Origin: UBA5336 sp964492485
GTDB lineage: Bacteria > Pseudomonadota > Alphaproteobacteria > Caulobacterales > Hyphomonadaceae
NCBI GenBank assembly: GCA_964492485.1
Contig: CAZBKM010000023.1
Span: 1-37,239, forward strand
Direction: 5' to 3'
DNA length: 37,239 bases
This document shows, piece after piece, positions 7,538-16,036 of the stretch. Made by a program: the position numbers and the translations under genes. Position 1 is the first letter of the stretch. Each line of letters starts with the position of its first letter. The notes below the pieces were generated by a model. That model was given only the letters and a program-made list of their open reading frames with translations. It did no database searches and was not told the DNA's origin.

Positions 7538-9007
7538 ATGGCCAAGTTCATTCCTGTCGACACCTTTGATCTCGTCATCTTCGGCGGTACGGGCGACCTG
7601 TCGAAGCGGAAGCTTCTGCCCGCGCTCTATCATCGCTTTCTCGACGGGCAGATTCCCGCCGACTCCCGAATTGTCGGCGTGTCGCGAAGCGGCATGGACG
7701 CGGCGGGCTTCCGGGCGCTGGCAAGGGCAGCCTGCGAGGAGTCGACAGGCGCGGATTTCGATGCCCGGCGCTGGGCGGAGTTCGAGCGGCTGCTCGGCTA
7801 CGTGGCGATGAATGCGACCGATCCGGCCGCCGACTGGGACCGTTTGCGCAGGACCCTGTCTGGCGGAAACCGGCCGGTGATCTTCTATCTTGCCGTCGCG
7901 CCGTCGCTCTATGTGCCCATCTGCGAGGCCCTTGGGCGGGCGGGTCTGGCCGAAGGCGATGCACGGGTGGTTCTGGAAAAGCCGATCGGGTCCGATCTCG
8001 CCTCGGCACGCGCGATCAATGCGGGCGTGGGGGCGGTGTTCGGCGAGGCGCGCACCTACCGGATCGATCATTATCTCGGCAAGGAAACCGTCCAGAACCT
8101 GCTGGTGCTGAGGTTTGGCAACACGCTGTTCGAACCCCTGTGGAACCGGACCGCCATCGACCATATCCAGATCACGGTCGCCGAGCAGGTGGGTGTGGCC
8201 GACCGGGCGGACTATTACGACACGGCCGGCGCGGTGCGTGACATGGTGCAGAACCACCTGCTCCAACTGCTCTGTCTGATCGCCATGGAGCCGCCCAACT
8301 CCATCGCGGCCGACGAAATCCGCACCGAGAAGATCAAGGTGCTGAACGCCCTGCGGCCTGTAACTGCGGCCACCGCCGCGCGGGATACGGTACGGGCACA
8401 GTACGGTCCCGGCTCGGTCGGTGGCGTCCCTGTCCCGGGCTATGTCGAGGAACTGGGCGGGACCGCGAGCGGGACGGAGACCTTCGTCGCCGTCAAGGCC
8501 TGGATCGACAACTGGCGCTGGGCGAGGGTTCCCTTCTATCTGCGGACCGGCAAGCGCATGCGGGCGCGCCATTCCGAGATCGTGGTGCAGTTTCGCGAGG
8601 CGCCCCATGCCATGTTCGGGGAGGCCCAGGCCCATTCCAACCGCCTCGTCATGCACCTGCAGCCCGATGAGGGCGTGCAGTTGTTCGTCCAGATCAAGGA
8701 ACCCGGTCCTGGCGGCCTTCGGGTCCAGTCGCTTCCGCTGAACCTGTCCTATGCGGACACCTTTCAGGTTCGCTATCCTGACGCCTATGAGCGGCTGCTG
8801 ATGGATGTCGTCAGGGGAAATCTGGCGCTGTTCATGCGGCGTGACGAGGTGGAGGAAGCCTGGGAATGGGTCGATGGTCTGCTGGACGCATGGAGCGAGG
8901 CCAAGGTGGCCATGCAGACCTATTCTGCCTGTCTTGAGGACGGCCCGGTGGAATCACGCATGCTTCTGAGACAGGATGGACGCGACTGGTGGAGCCTCGC
9001 GACATGA
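7538..9007 (+). CDS. zwf: Glucose-6-phosphate 1-dehydrogenase
   Basis: Oxidises glucose-6-phosphate to 6-phosphogluconolactone with NADP+ or NAD+, the entry to the Entner-Doudoroff and oxidative pentose phosphate routes. It has 489 residues, the standard length. The dinucleotide-binding motif GGTGDLSKRKLLPAL is near residues 16-30. The active-site signature RIDHYLGKE starts at Arg175, with the catalytic pair Asp177-His178. An AGGAGAG ribosome site precedes the ATG. Its TGA stop overlaps the edd start as ATGA. It is the first gene of a zwf-edd-glk-eda-FGE operon. There is no 6-phosphogluconolactonase gene behind it, unlike the Caulobacter zwf-pgl-edd-glk order that I recall. Confidence 0.96.
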   Translation: MAKFIPVDTFDLVIFGGTGDLSKRKLLPALYHRFLDGQIPADSRIVGVSRSGMDAAGFRALARAACEESTGADFDARRWAEFERLLGYVAMNATDPAADWDRLRRTLSGGNRPVIFYLAVAPSLYVPICEALGRAGLAEGDARVVLEKPIGSDLASARAINAGVGAVFGEARTYRIDHYLGKETVQNLLVLRFGNTLFEPLWNRTAIDHIQITVAEQVGVADRADYYDTAGAVRDMVQNHLLQLLCLIAMEPPNSIAADEIRTEKIKVLNALRPVTAATAARDTVRAQYGPGSVGGVPVPGYVEELGGTASGTETFVAVKAWIDNWRWARVPFYLRTGKRMRARHSEIVVQFREAPHAMFGEAQAHSNRLVMHLQPDEGVQLFVQIKEPGPGGLRVQSLPLNLSYADTFQVRYPDAYERLLMDVVRGNLALFMRRDEVEEAWEWVDGLLDAWSEAKVAMQTYSACLEDGPVESRMLLRQDGRDWWSLAT

Positions 9008-10836
9008 CCGATCTGCACCCGACGATCCGGGAGGTTACCGCGCGCATCGAGGCCCGGTCGCGCGACACGCGGGCGGCCTATCTCGACCTGATCCGCCGCC
9101 GCCGGCCCGAGGGACTCGCGCGGGAGAAGCTTGCTGAAGGCAATCTGGCTCACGCCTCGGCGGGGTGCGCCGTCATGGACAAGGTCCAGCTTCTGGGCGC
9201 GGCCTGGCCGAACATCGGCATCGTGACCGCCTATAACGACATGCTGTCGGCCCACGCTCCCTATGAAACCTATCCGGAACTCATCCGGGACGAGGCACGC
9301 AAGGCCAACGCGACCGCGCAGGTGGCCGGCGGCGTGCCGGCCATGTGCGACGGGGTTACCCAGGGCCAGGAGGGAATGGAACTTTCGCTCTTCTCCCGCG
9401 ATGTCATCGCCCTGGCGTCTGGCGTGGCGCTCAGCCATGACATGTTTGATGCGGTGCTCCATCTCGGCATCTGCGACAAGATCGTGCCCGGCTTGATGAT
9501 CGCAGCCCTGCGGTTCGGCTGGCTGGCGCACGTGTTCGTGCCGGGTGGCCCGATGCCGTCCGGACTGCCGAATCCGGAGAAGCAGCGCATCCGCCAGGCC
9601 TATGCGCTGGGCGAGGTGGGACGCGATGCGCTTCTTCAGGCCGAGGCGGCGAGCTATCACAGTCAGGGCACCTGCACCTTCTATGGCACCGCGAACTCCA
9701 ACCAGATGCTCATGGAGGTGCTTGGTCTGCACATACCGGGCGCTGCCTTCGAGACGCCGGGCACCCCGCTGCGCGAGGCACTGACCCGAGCGGCGGTGCG
9801 CCGCGCCGTCGAACTCACGGTGCGCGGCCGCTACACTCCGATGGGCGAGATGCTTGACGCCCGAAGCTGGGTCAATGCGCTCGTCGGCCTCATGGCAACC
9901 GGAGGCTCGACCAATCATGCGCTCCACATCCCCGCCATGGCGGCGGCGGGCGGTTACAGGATCGAGCTGGAGGACTTCGCCGACATCAGCGCCGTCACCC
10001 CGCTGCTGTGTCGCATCTATCCGAATGGCTCGGCGGACGTGAATCATTTCCACGCCGCGGGCGGGATGAGCTTCCTGATGCGCGAACTGCTCCAGGCCGG
10101 GCTGCTGGACGGCAACGCGCACGCGCTGATGGGTCGGATCTCCGATCACGCGCGGGAGCCCTGGCTCGACGATGGGTCGCTGGCCTTCCGTGACCCGCCG
10201 GCCTTCAGCGGCGACCTCGACGTCTTGCGCCCGGTATCCGATCCACATCAGGACGAGGGCGGTCTACGGGTGCTGGACGGGCCGCTGGGCCGGGGTGTGA
10301 TCAAGGTGTCCGCCGTGCCCTTGGACCGCCGCATCGTCGAGGCGCCGGCACGGGTCTTCGACAGCCAGGAGGCCCTGAAGGCGGCCTTCCGGAAAGGAGA
10401 CCTTGATCGCGACACGGTGGCGGTGGTGCGTTTCCAGGGACCCTCGGCCAATGGCATGCCGGAATTGCACGCGCTCTCGCCCGCGCTCGGGGCGCTGCAG
10501 GACAAGGGCTTCCGCGTGGCGCTGGTCACGGACGGGCGTATGTCCGGCGCGAGCGGCAAGGTGCCTGCGGCGATCCATGTCGGCCCCGAAGCCGCGCGCG
10601 GCGGCCCGCTGGCGCGTGTGCGCGACGGTGATGTCATTCGCCTCGACGCCGAACGGGGGATCCTCGACATCCAGGTTTCCGCCGAGGCGCTCGCGGCACG
10701 CGAGCCGGTGCCGTTTCGACCCAATGACGGAAACCAGGGTCTCGGCCGGGAGATGTTCGCGGCGTTTCGTGCCCAGGCAAGCCAACCGGACACCGGCGGG
10801 GGGCTGTTCGATTTCCTGTCCCCGTCAGGGAGCTAG
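9004..10836 (+). CDS. edd: Phosphogluconate dehydratase (6-phosphogluconate dehydratase)
   Basis: An iron-sulfur IlvD/Edd-family dehydratase that converts 6-phosphogluconate to 2-keto-3-deoxy-6-phosphogluconate. I chose the ATG at 9004, which overlaps the zwf stop as ATGA and gives 610 residues; an in-frame ATG at 8989 would add five residues. Conserved blocks include GIVTAYNDMLSAHAPYE, MCDGVTQGQEGMELSLFSRD and SQGTCTFYGTANSNQ; the Cys in each of the last two fits the cluster ligands. The C-terminal domain shows VTDGRMSGASGKVPAAIHV. The length and the 6-phosphogluconate-type signatures distinguish it from IlvD. It is followed 6 nt later by glk. Confidence 0.95.
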   Translation: MTDLHPTIREVTARIEARSRDTRAAYLDLIRRRRPEGLAREKLAEGNLAHASAGCAVMDKVQLLGAAWPNIGIVTAYNDMLSAHAPYETYPELIRDEARKANATAQVAGGVPAMCDGVTQGQEGMELSLFSRDVIALASGVALSHDMFDAVLHLGICDKIVPGLMIAALRFGWLAHVFVPGGPMPSGLPNPEKQRIRQAYALGEVGRDALLQAEAASYHSQGTCTFYGTANSNQMLMEVLGLHIPGAAFETPGTPLREALTRAAVRRAVELTVRGRYTPMGEMLDARSWVNALVGLMATGGSTNHALHIPAMAAAGGYRIELEDFADISAVTPLLCRIYPNGSADVNHFHAAGGMSFLMRELLQAGLLDGNAHALMGRISDHAREPWLDDGSLAFRDPPAFSGDLDVLRPVSDPHQDEGGLRVLDGPLGRGVIKVSAVPLDRRIVEAPARVFDSQEALKAAFRKGDLDRDTVAVVRFQGPSANGMPELHALSPALGALQDKGFRVALVTDGRMSGASGKVPAAIHVGPEAARGGPLARVRDGDVIRLDAERGILDIQVSAEALAAREPVPFRPNDGNQGLGREMFAAFRAQASQPDTGGGLFDFLSPSGS

Positions 10837-10842
10837 CTGCGC

Positions 10843-11823
10843 ATGGGTGACTCGGTCCTCGTCGGTGACATTGGCGGCACGCATGTGCGCCTGGCCGTAG
10901 CCCACCGGGAGCGCTCCGGCCCGCCCCGTCTCTCGGACGTGGCGATCCTGGAAGGCGACGCGTATGACAGTTTCGATGCCGCGCTGGCATCCTATGTCGA
11001 TGGCCTTGGGACCGCCCGGCCCGATGCGGCCCTCATCGCCCTGGCCGGACCGGTACAGGCCGGGCAGGTCAGGCTGACCAATCGCGACTGGACGGTGGCG
11101 TGCCGGTCACTCGAACGGGCGCTTGCCTTTCGCCATGTCCGCCTGGTGAATGATTACGCAGCGATGGCGCGGGCGGTGCCGGACCTTCCATCCGCCGCCT
11201 TTCGGGTGCTCCAGTCCGGGCAGCCTCCGGTCGGTGAGCGCTGGCCGATCCTGGTGTCCGGGCCAGGCACCGGGCTCGGCATGGCAACGCTGGTCCCCGT
11301 GGGCGCGAATGGCTGGCATGTGCTGACCGGCGAGGGCGGACATGCCGCCTTTGCCCCATTCGATGCGCGCGAACGGGCCTTGGCGTCGGTGCTGCAACGC
11401 ACTCTTGGCTATGTCTCGCGCGAGCGTGTCCTCGCCGGGGCGGGTTTCGAGGCCTTGCACCGTGCCCTCTGCGAGGTGGAGGGGCGTCCATGGCATCCGA
11501 TGAGTCCGGCAGATGTCCTCCGCCTGGCCCGCGACGGAGACCCGCTTTGCCGCGCGCTTTGCGAGATCCGCGCGCGGGGCACGCTCTATGCCCTCGGGGA
11601 TGCGGCCCTGATGAATGGAACGCGCGGCGGCGTGGTTGTCACGGGCGGCGTGGCCGAGCATCTGGCCGACTGGCTGAGCACCCCGGAGGCGCTGGCTCGG
11701 TTCAACGAGCGCGGCGCGATGCGCGCCTTCATGGAGGCGCTGCCGGTGCGTCTTCTGGTGGCCGGGGAAGCTGCGCTCCTGGGCGCGGCGGCGTTGTACT
11801 TCGAACAGGCGGAGCAACCATGA
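10843..11823 (+). CDS. glk: Glucokinase
   Basis: ATP-dependent glucokinase of the bacterial Glk family (not the ROK type), 326 residues, making glucose-6-phosphate for Zwf. Visible motifs are the N-terminal phosphate loop GDIGGTHVRLAV, the glucose-contact region LTNRDWTV followed by LVNDYAAMARAV, the GPGTGLG turn, and GEGGHAAFAP. It begins 6 nt after the edd stop and its TGA overlaps the eda start as ATGA, which points to one transcript with translational coupling. The presence of glucokinase suggests that free intracellular glucose, from a permease or from disaccharide hydrolysis, is the main feed rather than a PTS. Confidence 0.94.
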   Translation: MGDSVLVGDIGGTHVRLAVAHRERSGPPRLSDVAILEGDAYDSFDAALASYVDGLGTARPDAALIALAGPVQAGQVRLTNRDWTVACRSLERALAFRHVRLVNDYAAMARAVPDLPSAAFRVLQSGQPPVGERWPILVSGPGTGLGMATLVPVGANGWHVLTGEGGHAAFAPFDARERALASVLQRTLGYVSRERVLAGAGFEALHRALCEVEGRPWHPMSPADVLRLARDGDPLCRALCEIRARGTLYALGDAALMNGTRGGVVVTGGVAEHLADWLSTPEALARFNERGAMRAFMEALPVRLLVAGEAALLGAAALYFEQAEQP

Positions 11824-12479
11824 CATCGATCGATGTGCTGCGAACCGCGCTGGGGCAGGCGCCGATCGTTCCTGTCCTGACCGTGGCCGATCCGGCCCAT
11901 GGCGCGCCTCTGGCCCGGGCGCTGGTCGCCGGCGGCCTGACAAGCGTGGAGGTAACGCTGCGCACGCCGGCAGCGCTCGAGGTCCTCAAGGCGATGCGGG
12001 AAGCCAAAACCGGACTCCTTGTCGGCGCCGGCACGGTCCTGACGCCCGCCGATGTCCAGGCAGCGCGCGGTGCAGGGGCGGATTTCCTCGTGACGCCCGG
12101 TCTGTCACCCGGTCTGCTCTCGGCCCTGAAGGGCCAGGAGGCAGCGGTGATTCCCGGTGCGGCCACGGCCAGCGAGGCGATGGCCCGGGCGGAGGCCGGT
12201 TTCGACCTGGTCAAGCTGTTCCCCGCCGAGGTGGCGGGCGGGGTCGCCCTGCTCAGGGCCCTGGCCGCTCCCCTTCCACACCTGACCTTTCTGCCAACGG
12301 GCGGCATTACCGCGGACACGGCAGCACAGTATCTGGCGCTGGAGAATGTGACGGCGGTGGGCGGCTCCTGGATCGCGACGCCGCAGGATCTGGCCCTGGG
12401 AGACTGGGACAGCGTCACCGACCGGGCACGCGATGCCGTGGCGCGCGCCTCCGACCGGATGCGGGAGACGGCTCCATGA
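11820..12479 (+). CDS. eda: KDPG aldolase (2-dehydro-3-deoxy-phosphogluconate aldolase)
   Basis: Cleaves 2-keto-3-deoxy-6-phosphogluconate to pyruvate and glyceraldehyde-3-phosphate. The ATG at 11820 overlaps the glk stop (ATGA) and gives 219 residues, the usual size. The open frame runs upstream through glk, but that part is a shadow. The catalytic Glu44 is in TSVEVTLRTP and the Schiff-base Lys132 in FDLVKLFPAE, with GAGTVLTPADV between them and a phosphate-binding FLPTGGI near the C-terminus. Its stop overlaps the start of the next gene (ATGA), so the FGE-like gene behind it belongs to the same operon. Confidence 0.95.
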   Translation: MTSIDVLRTALGQAPIVPVLTVADPAHGAPLARALVAGGLTSVEVTLRTPAALEVLKAMREAKTGLLVGAGTVLTPADVQAARGAGADFLVTPGLSPGLLSALKGQEAAVIPGAATASEAMARAEAGFDLVKLFPAEVAGGVALLRALAAPLPHLTFLPTGGITADTAAQYLALENVTAVGGSWIATPQDLALGDWDSVTDRARDAVARASDRMRETAP

Positions 12480-13528
12480 GCGGACGTCCCGACTGGCTGA
12501 GCCTGCGAACCCTTGGGCTGGCCGCTGCAGTGGCCGTGCTCGCCGTCTCCGTTGCCTTCATGGTAACGCGCGATCAGGCGCCCCGAGCAGGCGATGTCGC
12601 GGCCTGCGACGCGCCGAATGACCCTGTCCGGATCGCCGGCGGGCGTTTCGTCATGGGCAGCGACACGACCTATCGCGAGGAAGGCCGGGCGCGACCCGTT
12701 TCCGTCTCGACCTTCTGGATCGATCCAACGGAAGTGACGGTTGCCCGCTTTGCCGCCTTCGTGGAGGCCACGGGCTACAAGACTGTCGCGGAACGCCCGG
12801 TGGATCCTGAGGCCTATCCCGGCCTCGACCTGGCCACCCAGCCGGGCGCATCATCCCTGTTCGAGCCGGGCGGCGCGGTATTCGTGCCGGACGCCGCACG
12901 GGTCGCCCGGTCAATGGGCTGGTGGCAGTATGTTCCGGGCGCCACCTGGCGGCGTCCCCAGGGGCCTGACGGGCCGGCCGCGCATCCGCAGGCCCCCGTG
13001 ACGCAGATCGCGTTCGAGGACGCCCGTGCCTTCGCCGAATGGGCTGGCGGGCGCCTGCCGACGGAGGCGGAGTGGGAGTATGCCGCTCTGGCGGGCGAAA
13101 CCAATGCCGAGTTCGGCCCAGGGGCGCGGGCCAATGCCAATACCTGGCAGGGGCTGTTCCCGCTGGCCAACACGGCAGACGATGGCTTCGAGGGTGTTGC
13201 GCCCGTGGCCTGTTTCGCGCCCAATGCGTACGGACTCCACGACATGCTCGGCAATGTCTGGGAGTGGACGGCAGACTGGTACGCCCCGTCCCACGCGACA
13301 GGCCTGGAAGATCCCACCGGTGTTGCGCGCAGCGCCAGCCACGATCCGGCAAATCCTGGCGTGCCGTCGCGCGTGCTGAAGGGGGGCAGTTTTCTCTGCG
13401 CCGACAATTTCTGCCGCCGCTATCGCCCCGCCGCCCGCCAACCCCAGGACACCGGTCTTGGCACCAACCATATAGGCTTCCGCGTCGCCTACGACCAAGC
13501 GCCGGACGCCCCAGGGACCAGGCCCTGA
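12476..13528 (+). CDS. Formylglycine-generating enzyme (SUMF1/FGE) with an N-terminal membrane anchor
   Basis: FGE-sulfatase domain protein of 350 residues, overlapping eda by ATGA. A single hydrophobic segment (about residues 12-30) after a short basic start should anchor it with the domain outside the cytoplasm. The domain starts at GGRFVMGSD and continues with WIDPTEVTVARFAAFV, GGRLPTEAEWEYAAL and GNVWEWTADWY. Near the C-terminus Cys308 and Cys313 lie in SFLCADNFCRRYRPAARQ, matching the two copper-binding cysteines of true FGEs such as human SUMF1 Cys336 and Cys341. It is therefore probably catalytic, oxidising a sulfatase Cys to formylglycine, rather than one of the many cysteine-less family members. 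No sulfatase gene is in the window, so the client is unknown. Confidence 0.85.
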   Translation: MSGRPDWLSLRTLGLAAAVAVLAVSVAFMVTRDQAPRAGDVAACDAPNDPVRIAGGRFVMGSDTTYREEGRARPVSVSTFWIDPTEVTVARFAAFVEATGYKTVAERPVDPEAYPGLDLATQPGASSLFEPGGAVFVPDAARVARSMGWWQYVPGATWRRPQGPDGPAAHPQAPVTQIAFEDARAFAEWAGGRLPTEAEWEYAALAGETNAEFGPGARANANTWQGLFPLANTADDGFEGVAPVACFAPNAYGLHDMLGNVWEWTADWYAPSHATGLEDPTGVARSASHDPANPGVPSRVLKGGSFLCADNFCRRYRPAARQPQDTGLGTNHIGFRVAYDQAPDAPGTRP

Positions 13529-13846
13529 CGGCGAGGCCGGTGAGACGATGTGTGCCGGTCCATGGTTTGGCCCGTCGCCGTCCGGTCGCATGGCGTGTCA
13601 TTTGAGAACTAAAGCATTTTCGAGCGAAGTGGGCACCGGTTCGCGTTAAGAAAATGCTCAAAAACAAGAACATAGCGCATCTTCACTGACTCCGATTGAC
13701 TTGAAGATGCGCTAGGACCCTGTCGGATCTCCACGGATCCTTGTTGACTGAAACGTGCGCTCGCGCGGTCTTGCCTGCGGCGGATACGTGACGGGCCAAG
13801 GGCGCGACTTTGGATTCGGGCCGGTCCTGTCGAGGCCGAAGCCGCC
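13529..13846. other. 318-nt intergenic region with an A-B repeat
   Basis: This gap lies between the converging FGE and J-domain genes. It holds the repeat at 13614-13714. The first 85 nt and the last 130 nt show no coding sequence, RNA or terminator that I can support. Confidence 0.5.
13614..13714. repeat. Mosaic palindromic repeat, modules A-B
   Basis: Module A (13614-13657) has ends GCATTTTC and GAAAATGC around GGGCACCGGTTCGCG. Module B (13673-13714) has perfect 13-bp arms TAGCGCATCTTCA and TGAAGATGCGCTA around a 16-nt spacer. This is the most regular copy in the window and serves as the reference for the others. Confidence 0.85.
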
Positions 13847-14473
13847 CTATGCTTTCATCAGACCGGCGGCCTTGAGGGTTTTCCCCGCCCGCAGCACGCG
13901 GGCGAGCTTGTGCTCCGAGGATCGGTCACCGCCATTGCTGTCGGGGTGGAAGCGCCGAACATATTCGGAGTAGCGCAGCCTGATCTCGCCGGGGGGCGCG
14001 TCGGCTTCCAGGTCCAGCTCATTCAATGCGCGCACGATCAGCGGGGTGCGCCCACGGGGCGCGCCGCCCGGGGTCGGGGCGCCCGATCGGTCGTCGAGGT
14101 CCTCGAACAGGTCTGCGCCGCGCCAGTACCGCCGGTCGTGCAGATTGGCGGACTTCCGTCCGCCCACGGGGCCGGTGCCGAACCTCCATGTGTTCTTGTG
14201 GCCATAGCGCGCCCGTTCGTTGAACGCAGCGATCTCGGCCTCGCTCATGCCCTCGAAGAAGTTGAAGTTGCGATTGTACTGCGCGGCATGCTCCTGACAG
14301 AACCAATGACGCCCCTTGCCGCCCGGCTTGGGAGCGGGATGGTCGCCGGGCATGTCGCAGCCGTCCCATTCGCAGGCGCGCGCCGTCGTCGCCTGGCGCC
14401 GGGCCTTGTCCTTGGCCGGCGGCTTGACGCGGATGTCGACGAACTTCACGCGGTAGGGATAGCTCTCGGCCAT
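13847..14473 (-). CDS. Short J-domain (DnaJ-like) co-chaperone
   Basis: A 208-residue protein with a C-terminal J-domain that carries the HPD tripeptide at 176-178 (VRRFHPDSNGGDRS), needed to stimulate a DnaK-type ATPase. The N-terminal half has a Cys/His cluster (Cys34, Cys39, Cys59, His62) that could bind zinc; this is an inference. There are no Gly/Phe-rich or full DnaJ zinc-finger regions. The start at 14473 (MAESYPYRVKF) is preferred over the upstream extension, which runs antisense through bolA. The J-domain gene and bolA are divergent with only 39 nt between starts, an arrangement I recall from other alphaproteobacteria. The specific client is unknown. Confidence 0.8.
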   Translation of the reverse strand: MAESYPYRVKFVDIRVKPPAKDKARRQATTARACEWDGCDMPGDHPAPKPGGKGRHWFCQEHAAQYNRNFNFFEGMSEAEIAAFNERARYGHKNTWRFGTGPVGGRKSANLHDRRYWRGADLFEDLDDRSGAPTPGGAPRGRTPLIVRALNELDLEADAPPGEIRLRYSEYVRRFHPDSNGGDRSSEHKLARVLRAGKTLKAAGLMKA

Positions 14474-14512
14474 GGCGGTTATATTAGGATGCAGGACGAA
14501 GGGAGGCCAGAA

Positions 14513-14800
14513 TTGACAAACCGGGCGGAACGGATTCGCGACGCTTTGACCGAGGCCTTCGCGCCATTGGACCTTGAGGTGATCGACGACAGCGCGCGCC
14601 ATGCAGGCCATGCCGGTGCCAAACCCGAAGGTGAGACCCACTTTAACGTGCGCATCATTGCCGAAGCGTTTCGCGGATTAAGCCGGGTGCAAATCCAGCG
14701 GGAGATCCACAGGGTGCTCGGCCCAGAATTCGATAGCGGGCTGCATGCGCTCAGCCTCAAGACGGGCGCGCCGAGCGGATCTTCAAGTCAATCGGAGTGA
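14513..14800 (+). CDS. BolA family protein
   Basis: A small BolA-type protein (95 residues), a family that works with monothiol glutaredoxins in iron-sulfur and redox control. The core signature is HAGHAGAKPEGETHFNV followed by FRGLSRVQIQREIHRVLG and the closing GLHALSL. I chose the TTG at 14513 because GGAGG lies 6 nt before it and the product starts MTNRAERIRDALTEAF; an in-frame ATG at 14489 has no good ribosome site but would add eight residues. The last eight residues (from Ser88, ending SQSE) and the stop codon are encoded by a copy of repeat module B. The C-terminal tail therefore looks replaced or extended by a repeat insertion. Confidence 0.88.
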   Translation: MTNRAERIRDALTEAFAPLDLEVIDDSARHAGHAGAKPEGETHFNVRIIAEAFRGLSRVQIQREIHRVLGPEFDSGLHALSLKTGAPSGSSSQSE

Positions 14801-14974
14801 GTGAAGATGCGCCAGGGCGCCGGTTTTTGAGTCCATTCCAGACCGGCACTTCATTTCATTGAACTGGTGCAAGCATCCGTTCGCAAGCCGTTCCGATAGA
14901 CCCGAACTTTCTAGAAGGTTATTTTTTCAAGCATTTTCTTGACGCGAACCGGTGCCCGCTATGCATGAGAATGC
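14775..14974. repeat. Composite mosaic repeat, modules B'-D-C'-A'
   Basis: Module B' (14775-14812) overlaps the last 26 nt of bolA. Module D (14817-14849) begins GCGCCGGTTTTTGAG. A degenerate module C' follows (about 14868-14910) with CCGTTCGCAAGCCG. Module A' (14931-14974) runs from GCATTTTCTTGACGCG to GAGAATGC. Relative to the copy at 3396, the C-D block sits between B and A rather than outside them. The gap to the tsaC-like gene holds nothing else that I can name. Confidence 0.78.
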
Positions 14975-14997
14975 TTGAAAGCCGGCAAGGATACAGG

Positions 14998-16005
14998 TCA
15001 GCCGGCGTCTGATGCGGATGCGCGAGCCCCGCCAGAACCAGCCGCGGCCCGCCGCAGCCTGTCATTGATCGCCGCGCCGAGACCCTGCGGCGGGATCGGC
15101 GCCACTGCGATGCGCGTATAATCCCGGTCGAGGGCGCGGAGCATGCCGAACAGGTTGGCTGCTGCCTCGGCCAGGTCTGCGCCGGCAGACAGGTTCAAGG
15201 TGGCGGTCATGGGGCCGAATCCCAGCAGGGCCTCGCCGGGTTCGGCCTGGCGGGCGTCGAGGCGAAGCGCCGCGTCGGGTGCATAATGCCTGAGCGACTG
15301 GCCCGGCGAGGCGGGAACCTGATCCTCGCCCGCATCCCGGACCTGGCCCAGAACCGGCGCACGCCACCGCGCGCCTGCCAGGGCCTCGGCAAGCGCCTCC
15401 AGCGTGACGCCGCCCTGGCGCAGAACCGTCGGCGGCCCGCCGGTGCAGGCGACCACGGTCGATTCGAGGCCGACGCGGCATCGTCCGCCATCGAGGATCA
15501 ATTCCACGTGCGGTCCCACCTCGTCGGCGACGGCCGCCGCCGAGGTCGGGCTGATCCGGCCCGACCGGTTGGCCGAGGGCGCGACGAGCGGTTCGCCCAT
15601 ATGGGCGATCAGGTCGAGGGCCGCGGGATGGCCCGGCACACGCACGGCCAGCGTATCCAGTCCTGCACGGGCGAGGCTGCAGACCGTGCATGTTGCCGCC
15701 ACAGGCAGGACCAGGGTCAAGGGCCCCGGCCAGAACTTGTCGGCAAGACAGCGCGCCTCATCGCTGAACATGGCCTGGGCTTCGGCCATGGCACGGTCGG
15801 TCACATGGGCGATCAGCGGATTGAAGCGCGGCCGATCCTTGGCGTCATACACGCGGGCCACGGCATGAGCGTCGCTGGCGCGCGCGGCCAGGCCGTAGAC
15901 GGTTTCGGTCGGAAGACCCACGAGATCGCCGCGTCGCAGCGCATCCGCGGCCCGGCGAAGCACGTCTGGCATGGGCGGCAGGATCGGGACGGACACATCG
16001 GTCAT
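14998..16005 (-). CDS. L-threonylcarbamoyladenylate synthase, Sua5 type
   Basis: Makes threonylcarbamoyl-AMP from threonine, bicarbonate and ATP for the t6A37 modification of ANN-decoding tRNAs. It has 335 residues, the Sua5 length, with an N-terminal YrdC domain followed by a C-terminal Sua5 domain (from about residue 215). Visible YrdC motifs are LPTETVYGLAARASD, the KxR element with KDRPRFNPLIAHV, and APSANRSGRISPTSA. The start ATG is at 16005. It is transcribed away from the b561-YceI gene start and towards bolA. The reaction is essential in most bacteria, so this is probably a housekeeping gene. Confidence 0.93.
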   Translation of the reverse strand: MTDVSVPILPPMPDVLRRAADALRRGDLVGLPTETVYGLAARASDAHAVARVYDAKDRPRFNPLIAHVTDRAMAEAQAMFSDEARCLADKFWPGPLTLVLPVAATCTVCSLARAGLDTLAVRVPGHPAALDLIAHMGEPLVAPSANRSGRISPTSAAAVADEVGPHVELILDGGRCRVGLESTVVACTGGPPTVLRQGGVTLEALAEALAGARWRAPVLGQVRDAGEDQVPASPGQSLRHYAPDAALRLDARQAEPGEALLGFGPMTATLNLSAGADLAEAAANLFGMLRALDRDYTRIAVAPIPPQGLGAAINDRLRRAAAGSGGARASASDAG

Positions 16006-16036
16006 GCCCCTGCAAGCCGCAACTGCCCCCCGCCTG

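Noticed and set aside
7442..10248. Long minus-strand frames of 404 and 442 codons
   Set aside because: They are shadows of zwf and edd, whose reading frames are fully supported by active-site motifs and ATGA overlaps.
11490..11819. A 110-residue N-terminal extension of Eda
   Set aside because: It overlaps glk in another frame; the ATGA start at 11820 gives the normal size and motif positions.
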